This document shows positions 53,754 to 62,677 of a DNA stretch of 64,000 bases, piece by piece. The stretch is from an uncultured Ellagibacter sp. (lineage in GTDB: Bacteria; Actinomycetota; Coriobacteriia; Coriobacteriales; Eggerthellaceae), in assembly GCF_934636505.1 (NCBI RefSeq), contig NZ_CAKUAL010000002.1:5786-69785 (forward strand), written 5' to 3'. The notes beneath the pieces were generated by a model. The model saw only the letters and a list, made by a program, of their open reading frames with translations, made no database searches and was not told the origin of the DNA. The position numbers were made by a program, and so were the translations under genes. Within the stretch, counting starts at the first letter, position 1; each line of letters begins with the position of its first letter.

Positions 53754-55220
53754 ATGCACATGCAGAACCTGAAAGCGAATACCGTGCGCGCCGCGTTTTG
53801 CGCGCTGCTCGTCTCGTTCGCGCTCGTGTTCGCCGGTGCGGCGCAGGTTGCCGTCGCCCCGACGAACGCGTATGCGCTCGACACCGCCAAATGCACGGCG
53901 AAACCCAACGTCAGCGGCTCGTCAGACGTGCTCGGCGGCGTGGAGACGCGCATCACTTGGGAAGGCCAGGCCGACCCCGACGAGCAGATCGCGGGCGTCA
54001 CCTTCACCTTACCCGAGGGCACAACCTGCGAGCCGGGCGACACGCGCGCAACGATGCTCACCGGCGACGACCTGATGACGCGCACGAATCTCGACGTCGA
54101 CGCCGACTACAAGAACGGCAAGCTCACCGTGAACTTCTCCGAGCCGGCACAGGCGGGCGGGTACTTTCGCGTGGAAATCTACAAGGTGAAGTTCTCCGAG
54201 ATGGGCGGCGACATGCAGATTGCGGGCGCATACACGCTCGCGGACGGCGCCGAGGTCGCCATGGACACGCTGCCTGCGATCACGGTGAAGTCGCACTCGT
54301 TCTTCGAGTCGCTTTCCGACTCGCTCGCCCAGCAGGATTGGGTGAAGTCGTGGAACAGCGTGCTTTTCCTGAAGCTGTTCTTGAACCCGTCGGTGTTCGT
54401 GTCGAGCCTGCCGGTGGTGTTTTGGGGCTTTTTGATGGCAATCGGTATCGTGGCCTGCGCGTTCCCGCTTGCTATTCCGTTCGGCCTTCTGCTGTCGCTC
54501 ATGCGCATGTCGAAGCTGCGCGTGCTGCGCGGCATCGCCACCGCCTACGTGAACGTGGTGCGCGGCACGCCGCTGTTCCTGCAGATCTACATCGCCTTCT
54601 TCGGCCTGCCGCTTGCTGGCATCCAGATTCCCACGTTCCCGCTCGGCGTGATCGTGCTCGCGATGAACTCGAGCGCGTATCTGTGTGAGATCTTCCGCGC
54701 GGGTATCCAGTCTATTAGCAAGGGGCAGTTCGAGGCCGCCCGCTCGCTCGGCATGAACGGCGCGCAGACGATGCTCTATGTCATCATCCCGCAGACCGTG
54801 CGCCGCGTGATCCCCACGATGACGAGCGAATTCATCCTGCTGTACAAGGACACGTCCATGCTCGCTGCCGTGGGCACGATGGAGATCGTCATGAACGCGA
54901 AGACGATCGTCGCATCGACGGGTTCCATCACGCCGTATGTCGTGGCCGCGTGCTTCTACCTGATCATCACGTTGCCGCTTGCGAAGGTGGTAGGCAACCT
55001 TGAGTCGCGTCTGGCCAGCAACGACACGGGCAAGGGCGGCAAGAAGAAGCGCAAGAGCAAGAAACATGCGATCGGTACTGGCGATGCCGCGGGCGCGCTC
55101 GGCTCGGGCGCGGGCACTGCTGCCGCCGAGGCGCGGGCGACGGGCGACGCTGTGGCCGCCAAACGGCCCGATGCGGTCGAGGGAACGGGCATCACGCCCG
55201 AGCAGATGTCGAGTCTGTAA
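53754..55220 (+). CDS. Amino-acid ABC transporter permease with secreted N-terminal domain
   Basis: 488 residues from ATG 53754 (AGAGGA 6 bases upstream). A signal-peptide-like start (about 12-40, ending NAYA) is followed by about 160 residues with the look of a beta-rich external domain (KCTAKPNVSGSSDVLGG onward). The permease proper is at about 225-430, with spans and the EAA loop SISKGQFEAARSLGMNGAQ of HisM/GlnP proteins. The last 60 residues are a cytoplasmic tail (KKKRKSKKH, then A/G/E-rich). The ATPase starts 12 bases later. An external domain fused to this kind of permease is unusual; some relatives carry binding domains. Confidence 0.88.
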   Translation: MHMQNLKANTVRAAFCALLVSFALVFAGAAQVAVAPTNAYALDTAKCTAKPNVSGSSDVLGGVETRITWEGQADPDEQIAGVTFTLPEGTTCEPGDTRATMLTGDDLMTRTNLDVDADYKNGKLTVNFSEPAQAGGYFRVEIYKVKFSEMGGDMQIAGAYTLADGAEVAMDTLPAITVKSHSFFESLSDSLAQQDWVKSWNSVLFLKLFLNPSVFVSSLPVVFWGFLMAIGIVACAFPLAIPFGLLLSLMRMSKLRVLRGIATAYVNVVRGTPLFLQIYIAFFGLPLAGIQIPTFPLGVIVLAMNSSAYLCEIFRAGIQSISKGQFEAARSLGMNGAQTMLYVIIPQTVRRVIPTMTSEFILLYKDTSMLAAVGTMEIVMNAKTIVASTGSITPYVVAACFYLIITLPLAKVVGNLESRLASNDTGKGGKKKRKSKKHAIGTGDAAGALGSGAGTAAAEARATGDAVAAKRPDAVEGTGITPEQMSSL

Positions 55221-55232
55221 GGGGTGTGCGCA

Positions 55233-56060
55233 ATGACTGAGACTATGAAGAACCTGACGAATGAAACTGCCGACGGCGCGGGCGAGGGTGTGGCGCGCGT
55301 GGCGGCCAACGGGCGGGCGGCGGACGACGGCAAGCCCATCATCCGCATCTGCGACCTGCACAAAAGCTACGATGACCTCGTGGTTCTGCGTGGCGTCGAC
55401 TTGGAAGTGAAGCGCGGCGAAGTGGTGGTCATCTTAGGGCCTTCGGGTTCCGGCAAATCCACGCTCCTGCGCTGCGTGAACCTGCTTGAGCAGCCCACGA
55501 GTGGCCAGGTGTTCTTCGAGGACACCGAGATCACCGCCAAGGGCACCGACATCAACGCCGTGCGCGCGAAGGTCGGCATGGTGTTTCAGAGCTTCAACTT
55601 GTTCCCGCACCTCACTGCCAAGGGCAACGTCATGCTCGCGCAGCAGAAGGTGCTCAAGCGCTCCAAGGAGGAAGCGGCGAAGATCGCGGTTGAGCAGCTC
55701 ACGAAGGTGGGGCTTGCCGAGCGCGTCGACTACAAGCCGAGCCAGCTTTCCGGCGGTCAGCAGCAGCGCGTGGCCATTGCCCGTGCGCTTGCGATGGACC
55801 CGCACGTCATGCTGTTCGACGAGGCGACGAGCGCGCTCGACCCCGAGCTCGTGCGCGACGTCTTAGGCGTCATGAAGGAACTCGCGCGCGGCGGCATGAC
55901 GATGATCGTGGTCACGCACGAGATGGGATTCGCCCGCGATGTGGCCGACCGCGTCATCTTCATGGACGGCGGCGTTATTGTCGAGCAGGGCACGCCCGAC
56001 GAGGTGTTCGATCACCCGAAGAGCGACCGTACGAAGGATTTCCTGGGTCATATCCGCTAA
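55233..56060 (+). CDS. Polar amino acid ABC transporter ATP-binding protein (GlnQ-like)
   Basis: 275 residues from ATG 55233 with AAGGGG upstream. After a 35-residue A/G/E-rich lead come Walker [14 protein letters not shown]-loop [13 protein letters not shown], signature [17 protein letters not shown], Walker [17 protein letters not shown]-loop VVTHEMGFA and the tail [12 protein letters not shown]. It powers uptake with the permease before it. The binding protein at 49868 is the likely third part. Confidence 0.95.
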   Translation: MTETMKNLTNETADGAGEGVARVAANGRAADDGKPIIRICDLHKSYDDLVVLRGVDLEVKRGEVVVILGPSGSGKSTLLRCVNLLEQPTSGQVFFEDTEITAKGTDINAVRAKVGMVFQSFNLFPHLTAKGNVMLAQQKVLKRSKEEAAKIAVEQLTKVGLAERVDYKPSQLSGGQQQRVAIARALAMDPHVMLFDEATSALDPELVRDVLGVMKELARGGMTMIVVTHEMGFARDVADRVIFMDGGVIVEQGTPDEVFDHPKSDRTKDFLGHIR

Positions 56061-56067
56061 AGGTTGG

Positions 56068-56115
56068 AAAGCGGCGGCTTGGGCGACGAAAGTTCGCGCA
56101 GGCCGCCGCTTTCTT
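56068..56115 (+). terminator. Terminator of the ABC permease-ATPase operon
   Basis: AAAGCGGCGGC (56068-56078) with GCCGCCGCTTT (56102-56112), ending TTTCTT. Confidence 0.85.
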
Positions 56116-56220
56116 GTGTGCGCTAAGGTGAGTATGCCAAGTTGAATGTGCCAAGGTGAAATTGCACATCTTGGGGGCAAGAACGACTTTGGGGGGAGCG
56201 CGTCGGAGAGGAAGAGCGAG

Positions 56221-57138
56221 ATGGAATCTGGGGCGGAGACAAGTCGGGCAGAAGCGGGGCGTGGTGCCCTTGCTGCGGTTGGATGTTATCTCCTCTGGGG
56301 CTTTTGCCCTCTCTTCTGGGCGTTGCTCGACAATGTGGGTTCCATCGAGATCATTGGGCAGCGTATCGTCTGGTCGCTCGTCCTCACCGTCATCGCGTGC
56401 AAATTCATCCTGAAAGTCGATTTCGTCGGGCTTTTACGAGACGCCCGCGCACGGCGATTCCTTATTCCCTCGGGGCTTCTCATCATGTTGAACTGGAGCC
56501 TCTACATCGTTGCTATGGTGACGAACAATGTGGTCGAGGCATCGCTTGGCTATTACATCAATCCGCTTGTGTCGATTGTCCTGGGGCTCGTGGTGTTCCA
56601 CGAGCGGCTGACTCCGCTGCAGGTCGCGGCAACGGTGCTGTCGGCAGCGGGCGTTATCTACTTCACAGTAAACTACGGCAGTTTTCCCTGGATAGCCCTG
56701 GTCCTCGCCTTCACGTTCGGCATATACGGAGCGGTGAAGAAGCGTGGCGGGTATCCAGCGGTTCCCTCCATCGCGGTCGAGGGAATCGTTGCGCTGCCTT
56801 TCGCGATCGTGGCTCTCGTTGTAGTGGCTATTGCTGGTCAAAGCGTGTTTTTCTCACCGGATATGTCGCTTGGGGCATGGCGGACGCGCATTCTTTTGGT
56901 GCTTACCGGTCCGATCACCGCCGTTCCGCTCATCCTGTTTGCAACCGCAGCGAACAAGACCCCGCTCTCGCTTATCGGGTTCATCCAGTACATCAGCCCG
57001 ACCCTCAGCCTTCTTTCGGGCGTGCTCGTGCTCGGTGAGCCGTTCACCAGCGCGCATGCGGTATGCTTCGCGTGCATCTGGACTGGCGCGGTCCTCGTTA
57101 TCGCGGATGCGATACGCAAGCAGGTTCGCCAGCGATAG
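56221..57138 (+). CDS. rarD: EamA/RarD-family transporter
   Basis: 305 residues from ATG 56221 (GAGAGGAAG upstream). Ten spans of the drug/metabolite transporter fold with the RarD marks: GCYLLWGFCPLFWALL, IGQRIVWSL, LNWSLYIVAMVTNNVVEASL and LGYYINPLVSIVLG, then PLSLIGFIQYISPTLSLL. The family exports or imports small metabolites; the substrate is unknown. A minus-strand terminator follows. Confidence 0.9.
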   Translation: MESGAETSRAEAGRGALAAVGCYLLWGFCPLFWALLDNVGSIEIIGQRIVWSLVLTVIACKFILKVDFVGLLRDARARRFLIPSGLLIMLNWSLYIVAMVTNNVVEASLGYYINPLVSIVLGLVVFHERLTPLQVAATVLSAAGVIYFTVNYGSFPWIALVLAFTFGIYGAVKKRGGYPAVPSIAVEGIVALPFAIVALVVVAIAGQSVFFSPDMSLGAWRTRILLVLTGPITAVPLILFATAANKTPLSLIGFIQYISPTLSLLSGVLVLGEPFTSAHAVCFACIWTGAVLVIADAIRKQVRQR

Positions 57139-57216
57139 AAGGCGCGCAGACCACGAGCTTTGCTGGTGGGGTTCGCTGCAGTTCAAGTGCATGTACGTTA
57201 AGAGGGCGAAAAAGAA

Positions 57217-57248
57217 GGGCTCCCGTTCGTTGTTATGAACGGGAGCCC
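57217..57248 (-). terminator. Terminator of the oxoproline operon
   Basis: GGGCTCCCGTTC (57217-57228) and GAACGGGAGCCC (57237-57248) pair perfectly. Read on the minus strand it is followed by TTCTTTTTC, so it ends the transcript of the NRAMP-like gene. Confidence 0.8.
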
Positions 57249-57318
57249 TCAGTTGTAGTGCGACGGTGTGCGCCGAGAGCGGTTTCGCTTTGAGTGCGCT
57301 TCTCGCAGCCTTGCGACC

Positions 57319-58578
57319 TTACGAAAGTCCGAGCAAGGTGGAAAGTGACGCCATGAAGCTCGACATGTTGCGGTAGCACATGAACAGCGTGATCACGATG
57401 AACACCACGCCGCAGATGTTTGCGAACGCATGGTTGCGCCACTTGCCGAGAGCCTTGCCGTTGGCAACGTACATCACGAAGAACGCCATGATCGGGAGCA
57501 GGATGGCGTTTGCCGCCTGCGCGACCAGGATGAGCTGCGTGGGGCTCTTGCCGAGCGTGACGGCCATGACGCAGCCGAGCACGAGCACGATCATCCAGAT
57601 GATCTTGAACTTGATGTCCTTGAGCGTCTTGCCCCAGCCGAGCACGCCGTTCACCGCGTAAGCAGCGGAAAGCGGGGCCGTGATGGCAGAGGAGAAGCCG
57701 GCAGCCAGCAGGCCGACGCCGATCATAAACGTTGCCCAGGAGCCGAGCAGCGGCTCGAGCGCCATGGCCATGTCCTTGCCGTTGGAAACGGTGATGCCGG
57801 TGTTGCCGTAGATGTTCGCGGCAGCGCAGATGAGGATGGCCATCGAAATGATGCCGCCAAGGCCGATGGAGAGCACGGTGTCAAAGCGCGCGTCGGCGAT
57901 CTGCTCGGGATCCTTGAAGCGCTCGGCAGCGCCGGAGGCATGCAGGAACAGGTTGTACGGCACGATCGTGGTGCCGATGAGGCCGACGGCGGTGAGGATG
58001 CCCTTGGAAGCTTCCTGGCCGGCGGGCAGCTGCGGCGTGAAGAGACCTGCGGCAACCGCGCCCCAATCGACGGGGGAGAACAGGGCGGTCACGAAGAACA
58101 CGACGCCCATGAACACGACGATGCCCGTGAGAATCTTCTCGACCAGCTTGTAGGAGCCGACCCACATGCAGGCGAAGGCGAGGATGCCGAGCACGATGAC
58201 GATGGGGATCATCGGCACGTCGAAGACCGCCTGGATGCCCAGGATGCCGCCCGTGATGTTGCCGGTTTCGTAGGCGGTGTTGCCAATGAAGATCGCGATG
58301 ATAACAATCACGATTGCAATCCATTTAAGCGCCGGATTCGAAATGCGATCGCGGATGTTCTCACCCAGACCTTCTTGGGTGGCGATGCCGATGCGCGAGG
58401 CCATTTCCTGGAAGATGATGGTCGCAACGGTGGCGAACAGGAGGCACCACAGCATCGTGTAGCCATAGCTTGCACCGGAAACCGTGCACGTGGTGACCGT
58501 GCCGGGGCCGACGAAGCCAGCTGCTACAAGCGCGCCGGGGCCGATGTTCTTAAACTTTTGCTTGAGCGAACTTGCCAT
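57319..58578 (-). CDS. NRAMP-related transporter of the Mg2+-type (NRMT-like)
   Basis: 419 residues, about eleven spans of the SLC11/NRAMP fold. The transition-metal site is altered. The TM1 motif DPGN reads GPGT (Gly24, Thr27), and in TM6 the Met-Pro-His is Val206-Pro-Tyr (IVPYNLFLH). NRAMP-related magnesium transporters, described structurally from Eggerthella lenta, have lost these Asp, Asn and Met ligands, so Mg2+ or Mn2+ rather than Fe2+ is likely. The neighbours match B. subtilis ycsG, an NRAMP gene next to ycsF. It ends the minus-strand operon. Confidence 0.85.
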   Translation of the reverse strand: MASSLKQKFKNIGPGALVAAGFVGPGTVTTCTVSGASYGYTMLWCLLFATVATIIFQEMASRIGIATQEGLGENIRDRISNPALKWIAIVIVIIAIFIGNTAYETGNITGGILGIQAVFDVPMIPIVIVLGILAFACMWVGSYKLVEKILTGIVVFMGVVFFVTALFSPVDWGAVAAGLFTPQLPAGQEASKGILTAVGLIGTTIVPYNLFLHASGAAERFKDPEQIADARFDTVLSIGLGGIISMAILICAAANIYGNTGITVSNGKDMAMALEPLLGSWATFMIGVGLLAAGFSSAITAPLSAAYAVNGVLGWGKTLKDIKFKIIWMIVLVLGCVMAVTLGKSPTQLILVAQAANAILLPIMAFFVMYVANGKALGKWRNHAFANICGVVFIVITLFMCYRNMSSFMASLSTLLGLS

Positions 58579-58749
58579 TTTCCACTCCTTTCATGGGAGT
58601 CTCGTCCGTTTGCCGCGACCTGCTTCCCAGGGCGCTGACAAGCGGATATGAAGATTACTCGAATTACTTTAGCAGAATGTAGTGCTCGTGAGTTTTTCAG
58701 CTTGGTTAACAAGGTGTGCAAGGCTGAAAAAATGCCGATTTCGGCGCGC

Positions 58750-59514
58750 TTAACGCTCGCTTGCCGGGCGCATCTCGATTCCCGCCTCCGTGAGTGCCCG
58801 GCGGATGTCGCGGGCGAATTCGAGCGCGTGGGCGTTGTCGCCGTGCACGCAGATGGTGTCGGCGGCGATGCCGATCGTCTTTCCCGTAACGCTCTCGATG
58901 GAGCCCTCTTGAATGACGCGCACGACGCGCGCCACGGCGAATTCCTCATCGGTGATGGTGGCGTTGTCCTGGGTGCGCGAGACGAGCGTGCCCTCATCGG
59001 TGTAGTTGCGGTCGGCGAAGAATTCCTGCGCCACATGAAGCCCTGCAGCCTTCCCAGCGCGTGCGAGTTCGCCGCCCGCGAGCGCCACCAAGGTGATGTC
59101 GGGGTTGAAATCGGCCACTGCCTGCGCGATGGCCTGGGCGAATGACGCATCGACGGCCGCGCGGTTGTACAGCTGCCCATGGGGCTTCACGTGCGCGAGC
59201 TTAACACCCTCGGCGCGGCAGAACGCTGCGAGCGCGCCCACCTGATACAACACGTAGGCGTATCCCTCGTCGGGGGAAAGCGCCATGTTGCGGCGCCCGA
59301 ACCCTTGCAGGTCGGGGTATCCCGGATGTGCGCCGACGGCGATTCCCGCTTCGGCGGCGAGCTTCACGGTGCGACGCATGACCACAGGGTCGCCCGCGTG
59401 CATGCCGCATGCCACGTTCACGCTTGTCACCAGGGGAATCACCTGCTCGTCGAGTCCCAAGGTGTACCGACCGAAGCTTTCTCCCAAATCGCTGTTCAAG
59501 TCCACGCGCGCCAT
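58750..59514 (-). CDS. pxpA: 5-oxoprolinase subunit A (LamB/YcsF family)
   Basis: 254 residues from the ATG at 59514 (GGAAAGGA upstream; ATG 59571 lies in a terminator). Family marks: VDLNSDLGESFGRY, SVNVACGMHAGDPVVM, VGAHPGYPDLQGFGRR, VKPHGQLYN and the C-terminal CVHGDNAHALEFA. With PxpB and PxpC it hydrolyses 5-oxoproline to glutamate using ATP. PxpBC are not in the window and may lie beyond the biotin carboxylase upstream. The NRAMP-like gene follows 171 bases later. Confidence 0.94.
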   Translation of the reverse strand: MARVDLNSDLGESFGRYTLGLDEQVIPLVTSVNVACGMHAGDPVVMRRTVKLAAEAGIAVGAHPGYPDLQGFGRRNMALSPDEGYAYVLYQVGALAAFCRAEGVKLAHVKPHGQLYNRAAVDASFAQAIAQAVADFNPDITLVALAGGELARAGKAAGLHVAQEFFADRNYTDEGTLVSRTQDNATITDEEFAVARVVRVIQEGSIESVTGKTIGIAADTICVHGDNAHALEFARDIRRALTEAGIEMRPASER

Positions 59515-59535
59515 GCCGTTCCTTTCCCTTAAGAG

Positions 59536-59571
59536 ATGCGGCCCCGCGGCAAGGCGCCTGCGGGGCCGCAT
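59536..59571 (-). terminator. Hairpin between subtilase and pxpA
   Basis: ATGCGGCCCCGC (59536-59547) with GCGGGGCCGCAT (59560-59571), 12 perfect pairs; weak T content follows on the minus strand. It may thin transcription after the subtilase. Confidence 0.6.
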
Positions 59572-59597
59572 CGTTTCAGTTGCTTGTCTCGATTATC

Positions 59598-61715
59598 CTA
59601 CATGATTCCAGCGTTGATGGCGTTTGCGAAAACCTGTGCGGCCTGGCAGCGGGAAAGCTTTCCTTGCGGGTCGAGGGAGTACGTTCCGTCGTGGTTGTCG
59701 ATGCCGTTGATGACGCCTCTGTCAACGGCCCAGATGACGTACGGTACTGCCCAGTCGCTCGTCTGCTCGGTTCCCAGGAGCTTGTCGTACTTCTCTCGGC
59801 TCGCGTCCGCTAGATTCGAATAGCTGAGGCCGAAAACCACCTTGCACATCTGCTCGCGGGTGATCGTGTCGTTGGTTCCGAAGAGGTTCGACACGTCGTC
59901 GTATCCCGTCATAATCCCTCGATCGACGCACCAGTTAATGGCTCTCGCATACCACTCGTTTTGATCGACGTCGGGCTTGTTGCATCTAGGCGAGATAACG
60001 TATGGCGCATTGTCCTTGTAGATTACCTGGGCAATCATTGCGCGAGTCATGGGCTTATAGGGGTCGAACATGCCCGTCGCGCCGTCACCGGTCATGGCGC
60101 CGCGTGCCTTCATGAAGTACGCGGCATCGAAGAACCAGTCGCCGGGGGACACATCGGGAAATGCGGTTCTGCCGAGCCCCCAGAGGTGATTGACGGCCTT
60201 CTCGGCGTTGACGACTCCCTTGCTGCCGCTTGTTTTCGTGCGGTCGTTTTCCGGATCCTGGATGGGGGTTGCCGTGAGGTATATCGCCCTGCAAGCGTCA
60301 TCGACCGTGGCGACGGGCTCGGCGGCGAACAGGAGCGCGAAAACGCCCGAGACGATCGGCGCCGCCATCGAGGTGCCGCTGGCCTTGGAGTAGCCCCCCG
60401 CGGTATTGGTCGTGGTGATCAACAAACCGGGGGCGCTGATGTTTTTCTTCTTGTTGTAGTCGGACCAGTAGCAGTTCGTGTTGTCGGTATTGAGCGCCGT
60501 TACCGCCACGCATTCGTCGAAGTCGGCGGGGTAGATGTTGTCGGTTCGCGGTTCGCCGTCTTTACCGTTGCCGCCAGAGCATACCGTGACGATGCCGGCG
60601 TTTTTCGCCGAGACGATGGCTTTGCGAAGAGCCTCATCTTTCAGACAATAGCCGCTTGAGGGGTAGGTGTTGTAGGAGCCGAAGCTCGTGTTGATCACGC
60701 GCAGGTTGGGGACGGTCTTCGATGTTGCCAGGTCAACCACGTATTTGTAGCCGGAAAGAACAGACGCGGTGGTCGCCTCCGGGGCGCCCGTGTCGTTGAA
60801 GACCTTCACGGGGAGGATGGTCGCGTTGAATGAGGCGCCCGCCAAGCCGATCCCGTTGTTCGCCCTGGCAGAGATGACTCCCGCAACCATCGTGCCATGC
60901 CCGATTCGGTCGCCGTCGGGCACGCTCGCGCTTAGTGGCTTGTCGTTGAACGCATCCCACGCGTAGTCCATAAGCAGGTTGTCTTCCAGATCCGCATGGT
61001 CGAAATCCACGCCCGTGTCGAGTGTGGCCACGGTGACGGTGTTGTCCGTGTGCACGAGGTTCCACGCCCTTGTGATGCGCGTGGTGTAGAGCCAGTATTG
61101 GTTGTAGGGTTCGTTCGGATCGCGGGTGTATACGTAATCGTCGTTCGGCATGCCAAGCGCCTGTGCCGAGATGTCCTCGTTGCCTTCGGCCTGCTCGTCG
61201 GCGAGGGTGGCGGCGCTTTCGTCCAGCGCGCCGGCGGGCACCTCATCTACCAGCCTGTACACGAAGTTCGGCTGCACGGAGACGACGCCGGGGACTTCCT
61301 GGGCGGCGGCAACGGCCTCCGACGCGCGCATGTCGTCTGCCACATCGGCAACGGCGAGCGTCGATCCGTCCGCGGACTCGATCTGATTGGTGACGGCGAG
61401 ACCCGCATCGGCAAGCCCTTGTGCGAGCTCGCTTTCCTCGCCATCTGCGGAGAGAAGGTTGATCTTCGAGTCCTCATCGAGGGTCACGAGAAGGCCTCGA
61501 TAGTCCACGCCCTCGACAAGCTCGTCGAAGAGCGCGGGGTCGTTGGCTTGTGCTGTGCCCTCGCTGATTGCGGTTGTGTCCACAGCGCTTTCACCAGCCG
61601 ATTTGTTGGAATTGGCGGCATCGTCGGCAAAGGCGAGCGCAGGTGCGGGGAAGGCGATTCCCACCGCGAGGATTGCGGCAAGCATCGTTTTAGGTAATCG
61701 GCGTGGACAGCGCAT
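59598..61715 (-). CDS. Subtilisin-like (S8) protease with three SLH domains
   Basis: 705 residues. A signal peptide (about 8-30, ALAFADDA) precedes an inhibitor-like prodomain (about 60-165). The catalytic domain has Asp233 (LDTGVDFDH), His273 (GHGTMVAGV) and Ser449 (GTSMAAPIVSG). Residues about 520-705 form three S-layer-homology repeats (FPDVSPGDWFFDAAYFMKA; WYARAINWCVDRGIMTG; YVIWAVDRGVINGI), which bind cell-wall polymers. It is an exported, wall-attached protease. TAGGAGG serves both as the DUF1445 stop and as its ribosome site, so it is translated with the oxoproline operon, an unexpected place. Confidence 0.9.
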   Translation of the reverse strand: MRCPRRLPKTMLAAILAVGIAFPAPALAFADDAANSNKSAGESAVDTTAISEGTAQANDPALFDELVEGVDYRGLLVTLDEDSKINLLSADGEESELAQGLADAGLAVTNQIESADGSTLAVADVADDMRASEAVAAAQEVPGVVSVQPNFVYRLVDEVPAGALDESAATLADEQAEGNEDISAQALGMPNDDYVYTRDPNEPYNQYWLYTTRITRAWNLVHTDNTVTVATLDTGVDFDHADLEDNLLMDYAWDAFNDKPLSASVPDGDRIGHGTMVAGVISARANNGIGLAGASFNATILPVKVFNDTGAPEATTASVLSGYKYVVDLATSKTVPNLRVINTSFGSYNTYPSSGYCLKDEALRKAIVSAKNAGIVTVCSGGNGKDGEPRTDNIYPADFDECVAVTALNTDNTNCYWSDYNKKKNISAPGLLITTTNTAGGYSKASGTSMAAPIVSGVFALLFAAEPVATVDDACRAIYLTATPIQDPENDRTKTSGSKGVVNAEKAVNHLWGLGRTAFPDVSPGDWFFDAAYFMKARGAMTGDGATGMFDPYKPMTRAMIAQVIYKDNAPYVISPRCNKPDVDQNEWYARAINWCVDRGIMTGYDDVSNLFGTNDTITREQMCKVVFGLSYSNLADASREKYDKLLGTEQTSDWAVPYVIWAVDRGVINGIDNHDGTYSLDPQGKLSRCQAAQVFANAINAGIM

Positions 61716-61724
61716 GGGGGCCTC

Positions 61725-62567
61725 CTATCCCTTGAGGTCGACGTTCTTTGTGTCGGTTATCAGCATGCATCCGGGCGCATGCGTGATGGCGAAGGGCGGC
61801 TTGGAGTTCATGACCACGGCCTGAGGCGTCACGCCGCAGGCCCAAAAGACGGGCACCTCGCCCTCGTGGATGTCGACGGGGTCGCCGAAGTCGGGCTTTG
61901 AGATGTCCTCGATGCCGATGACCGACGGGTCGCCGATGTGCAGCGGAGCGCCGTGCACCTTGGGAATGGCGCCCGAGATTTGCACCGCCTTCACCACCTG
62001 GTTGTAGGGGATGGGGCGCATCGACATGACGGTGTTGCCCGACATGGACCCTGCGGGCGTGCACGCGACGTTGGTCAGGTACATCGACACGTTGCGGCCC
62101 ATGGTGTTGTGGCGCATCTCGATGCCTGCCTCGATGAGCTCGCTTTCGAACGAGAACGAGCATCCGATGACGAACGACACCAGGTCATCGCGCCAATACG
62201 ACGACACGTCCGTAACCTCGTCGACCAGCTTGCCGTACTCGTAGATGCGGTAGCGCGGGAAGTCGGTGGCGATGTCGCAGTCGGTGGCGCAGATGGTGGC
62301 CTCGCGCGCGCCGGTCTCGGTCACTTCCAAAAGCGGGCAGGGCTTGGGGTTGCGCTGGGCGAACAACAGGAAGTCATAAGCCTGCTCTTTCGGCAGCACG
62401 ATAAGGTTCGCCTGCGCGTACCCAGGGCAAAGCCCGCTTGTGGGCGCCGTGAAGCTGCCTTCGCGGATAAGATGGCGCGCCTCGGTGGGCGTGGCGGAGA
62501 GCATCTTTTCCCAAACCGCGGCGTCGACGCCTTCCGGTTTTACGGGTGCCGGCATTTTGATAGTCAT
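61725..62567 (-). CDS. DUF1445 protein (YcsI-like putative hydro-lyase / D-glutamate cyclase family)
   Basis: 280 residues from the ATG at 62567 (AAAGGCGG upstream). Family marks: [87 protein letters not shown] and [13 protein letters not shown]. Relatives interconvert D-glutamate and 5-oxo-D-proline, which fits the pxpA context. B. subtilis ycsI is its counterpart beside ycsF and ycsG. The stop codon overlaps the subtilase ribosome site. Confidence 0.92.
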   Translation of the reverse strand: MTIKMPAPVKPEGVDAAVWEKMLSATPTEARHLIREGSFTAPTSGLCPGYAQANLIVLPKEQAYDFLLFAQRNPKPCPLLEVTETGAREATICATDCDIATDFPRYRIYEYGKLVDEVTDVSSYWRDDLVSFVIGCSFSFESELIEAGIEMRHNTMGRNVSMYLTNVACTPAGSMSGNTVMSMRPIPYNQVVKAVQISGAIPKVHGAPLHIGDPSVIGIEDISKPDFGDPVDIHEGEVPVFWACGVTPQAVVMNSKPPFAITHAPGCMLITDTKNVDLKG

Positions 62568-62677
62568 GAGTTCCGCCTTTCCTTCATAGTTCAGGGTAGT
62601 GCGCCTCGCTTTGATGCGCACTACCCCGACGTCTCAACAATGCTATGCTATGAAGCCTTGAAGGCCCAAGCCCGTGG

